From an uncultured Oscillospiraceae bacterium (lineage in GTDB: Bacteria; Bacillota; Clostridia; Oscillospirales; Oscillospiraceae), in assembly GCA_900754965.1 (NCBI GenBank), contig CAAEEO010000023.1, positions 1 to 13,531 of the forward strand: a stretch of DNA of 13,531 nucleotides, read 5' to 3'. Position numbers and translations under genes: made by a program. Of this stretch, positions 13,483 to 13,531 are shown in pieces (position 1 is the first letter of the stretch; every line of letters begins with the position of its first letter). The notes beneath the pieces are model-generated. The model searched no databases. It was not told the origin of the DNA and saw nothing but the letters and a program-made list of their open reading frames with translations.

Positions 13483-13531
13483 ATGAAGGCAATGAGTAGC
13501 ATTCTGCAAGCAAGCAAGCAAGCAAGCAAGC
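13483..13531 (+). CDS. 5' end of an unidentified ORF, cut by the window end
   Basis: Only 16 codons are visible: MKAMSSILQ followed by a repeating ASKQ pattern generated by the GCAA repeat. ATG 13483 has the purine run AAGGGGAAGGGG ten bases upstream and a promoter at 13419-13447; ATG 13492 is an in-frame alternative. The product cannot be recognised. Because the repeat unit is four bases, each forward frame through it encodes the same ASKQ cycle without stops, so a change in copy number would shift everything downstream. It may also turn out to be non-coding. The start signals are the only support. Confidence 0.4.
   Translation, partial: MKAMSSILQASKQASK
13506..13531 (+). repeat. GCAA tetranucleotide tandem repeat
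   Basis: Six full GCAA units plus GC, running to the last base of the window, so the true copy number is unknown. It begins 23 bases after the likely start codon at 13483. Tracts of this kind mutate by slipped-strand mispairing. Confidence 0.9.

Noticed and set aside
13506..13531. CRISPR array or mobile-element end at the terminal repeat
   Set aside because: The unit is only four bases with no spacers or terminal inverted repeats; it is a simple sequence repeat.

Overview
This window looks like chromosomal DNA from an endospore-forming member of the Firmicutes (class Clostridia), most likely an intestinal Oscillospiraceae/Ruminococcaceae-type lineage. The evidence is the gene content: an alpha/beta-type small acid-soluble spore protein, the spoIIIA engulfment-channel operon running into asp23-nusB-xseA-xseB-ispA, a DUF951 protein and a YkpA/YbiT-like ABC-F ATPase. 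Strong purine-rich Shine-Dalgarno sites, frequent ATGA start/stop overlaps, and roughly balanced GC with A+T-rich spacers all fit. The genus cannot be named from the sequence alone. I see no rRNA, tRNA, IS element, prophage or CRISPR array.

Layout. (1) 1-1695: the 3' part of an oleate hydratase gene, cut by the window edge and closed by a strong terminator. (2) 1782-2350: two leftward monocistronic units. One is a 26-residue single-membrane-span protein (1873-1953) with its own consensus promoter and terminator; the other is the SASP gene with its own terminator. (3) 2493-3557: rightward psuG with a near-consensus promoter and its own terminator. (4) 3560-6920: a compact sporulation operon spoIIIAC-AD-AE-AF-AG-AH behind a sigma-E-like promoter. 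The usual first two genes, spoIIIAA and spoIIIAB, are not here. (5) 6929-11649: a housekeeping run of asp23, nusB, xseA, xseB, ispA, rarA and a DUF951 gene, starting at an extended -10 promoter and ending at a bidirectional terminator. (6) 11655-13305: a leftward ABC-F ATPase gene. (7) 13257-13531: a divergent intergenic region with an imperfect direct repeat. It leads to the promoter, ribosome site and first codons of another rightward reading frame, which immediately enters a GCAA tetranucleotide repeat where the window ends.

How the genes work together. The SASP and the SpoIIIA proteins both serve sporulation: SpoIIIA builds the mother-cell half of the channel across the engulfed forespore membranes, and SASPs coat forespore DNA. 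The asp23-to-DUF951 run mixes envelope stress, rRNA antitermination, exonuclease VII (both subunits), polyprenyl synthesis and replication-fork maintenance. Its genes are joined by short overlaps that imply coupled translation. PsuG and OhyA are single-gene metabolic units, for pseudouridine salvage and unsaturated fatty acid hydration.

The observations most worth a second look are four. The ABC-F protein has every motif of one composite ATP site altered while the other site is intact. The tetranucleotide repeat lies just inside a start codon, a possible phase-variation switch. The tiny membrane protein has complete transcription signals but is too short for normal gene callers. The spoIIIA operon is truncated at its 5' end.
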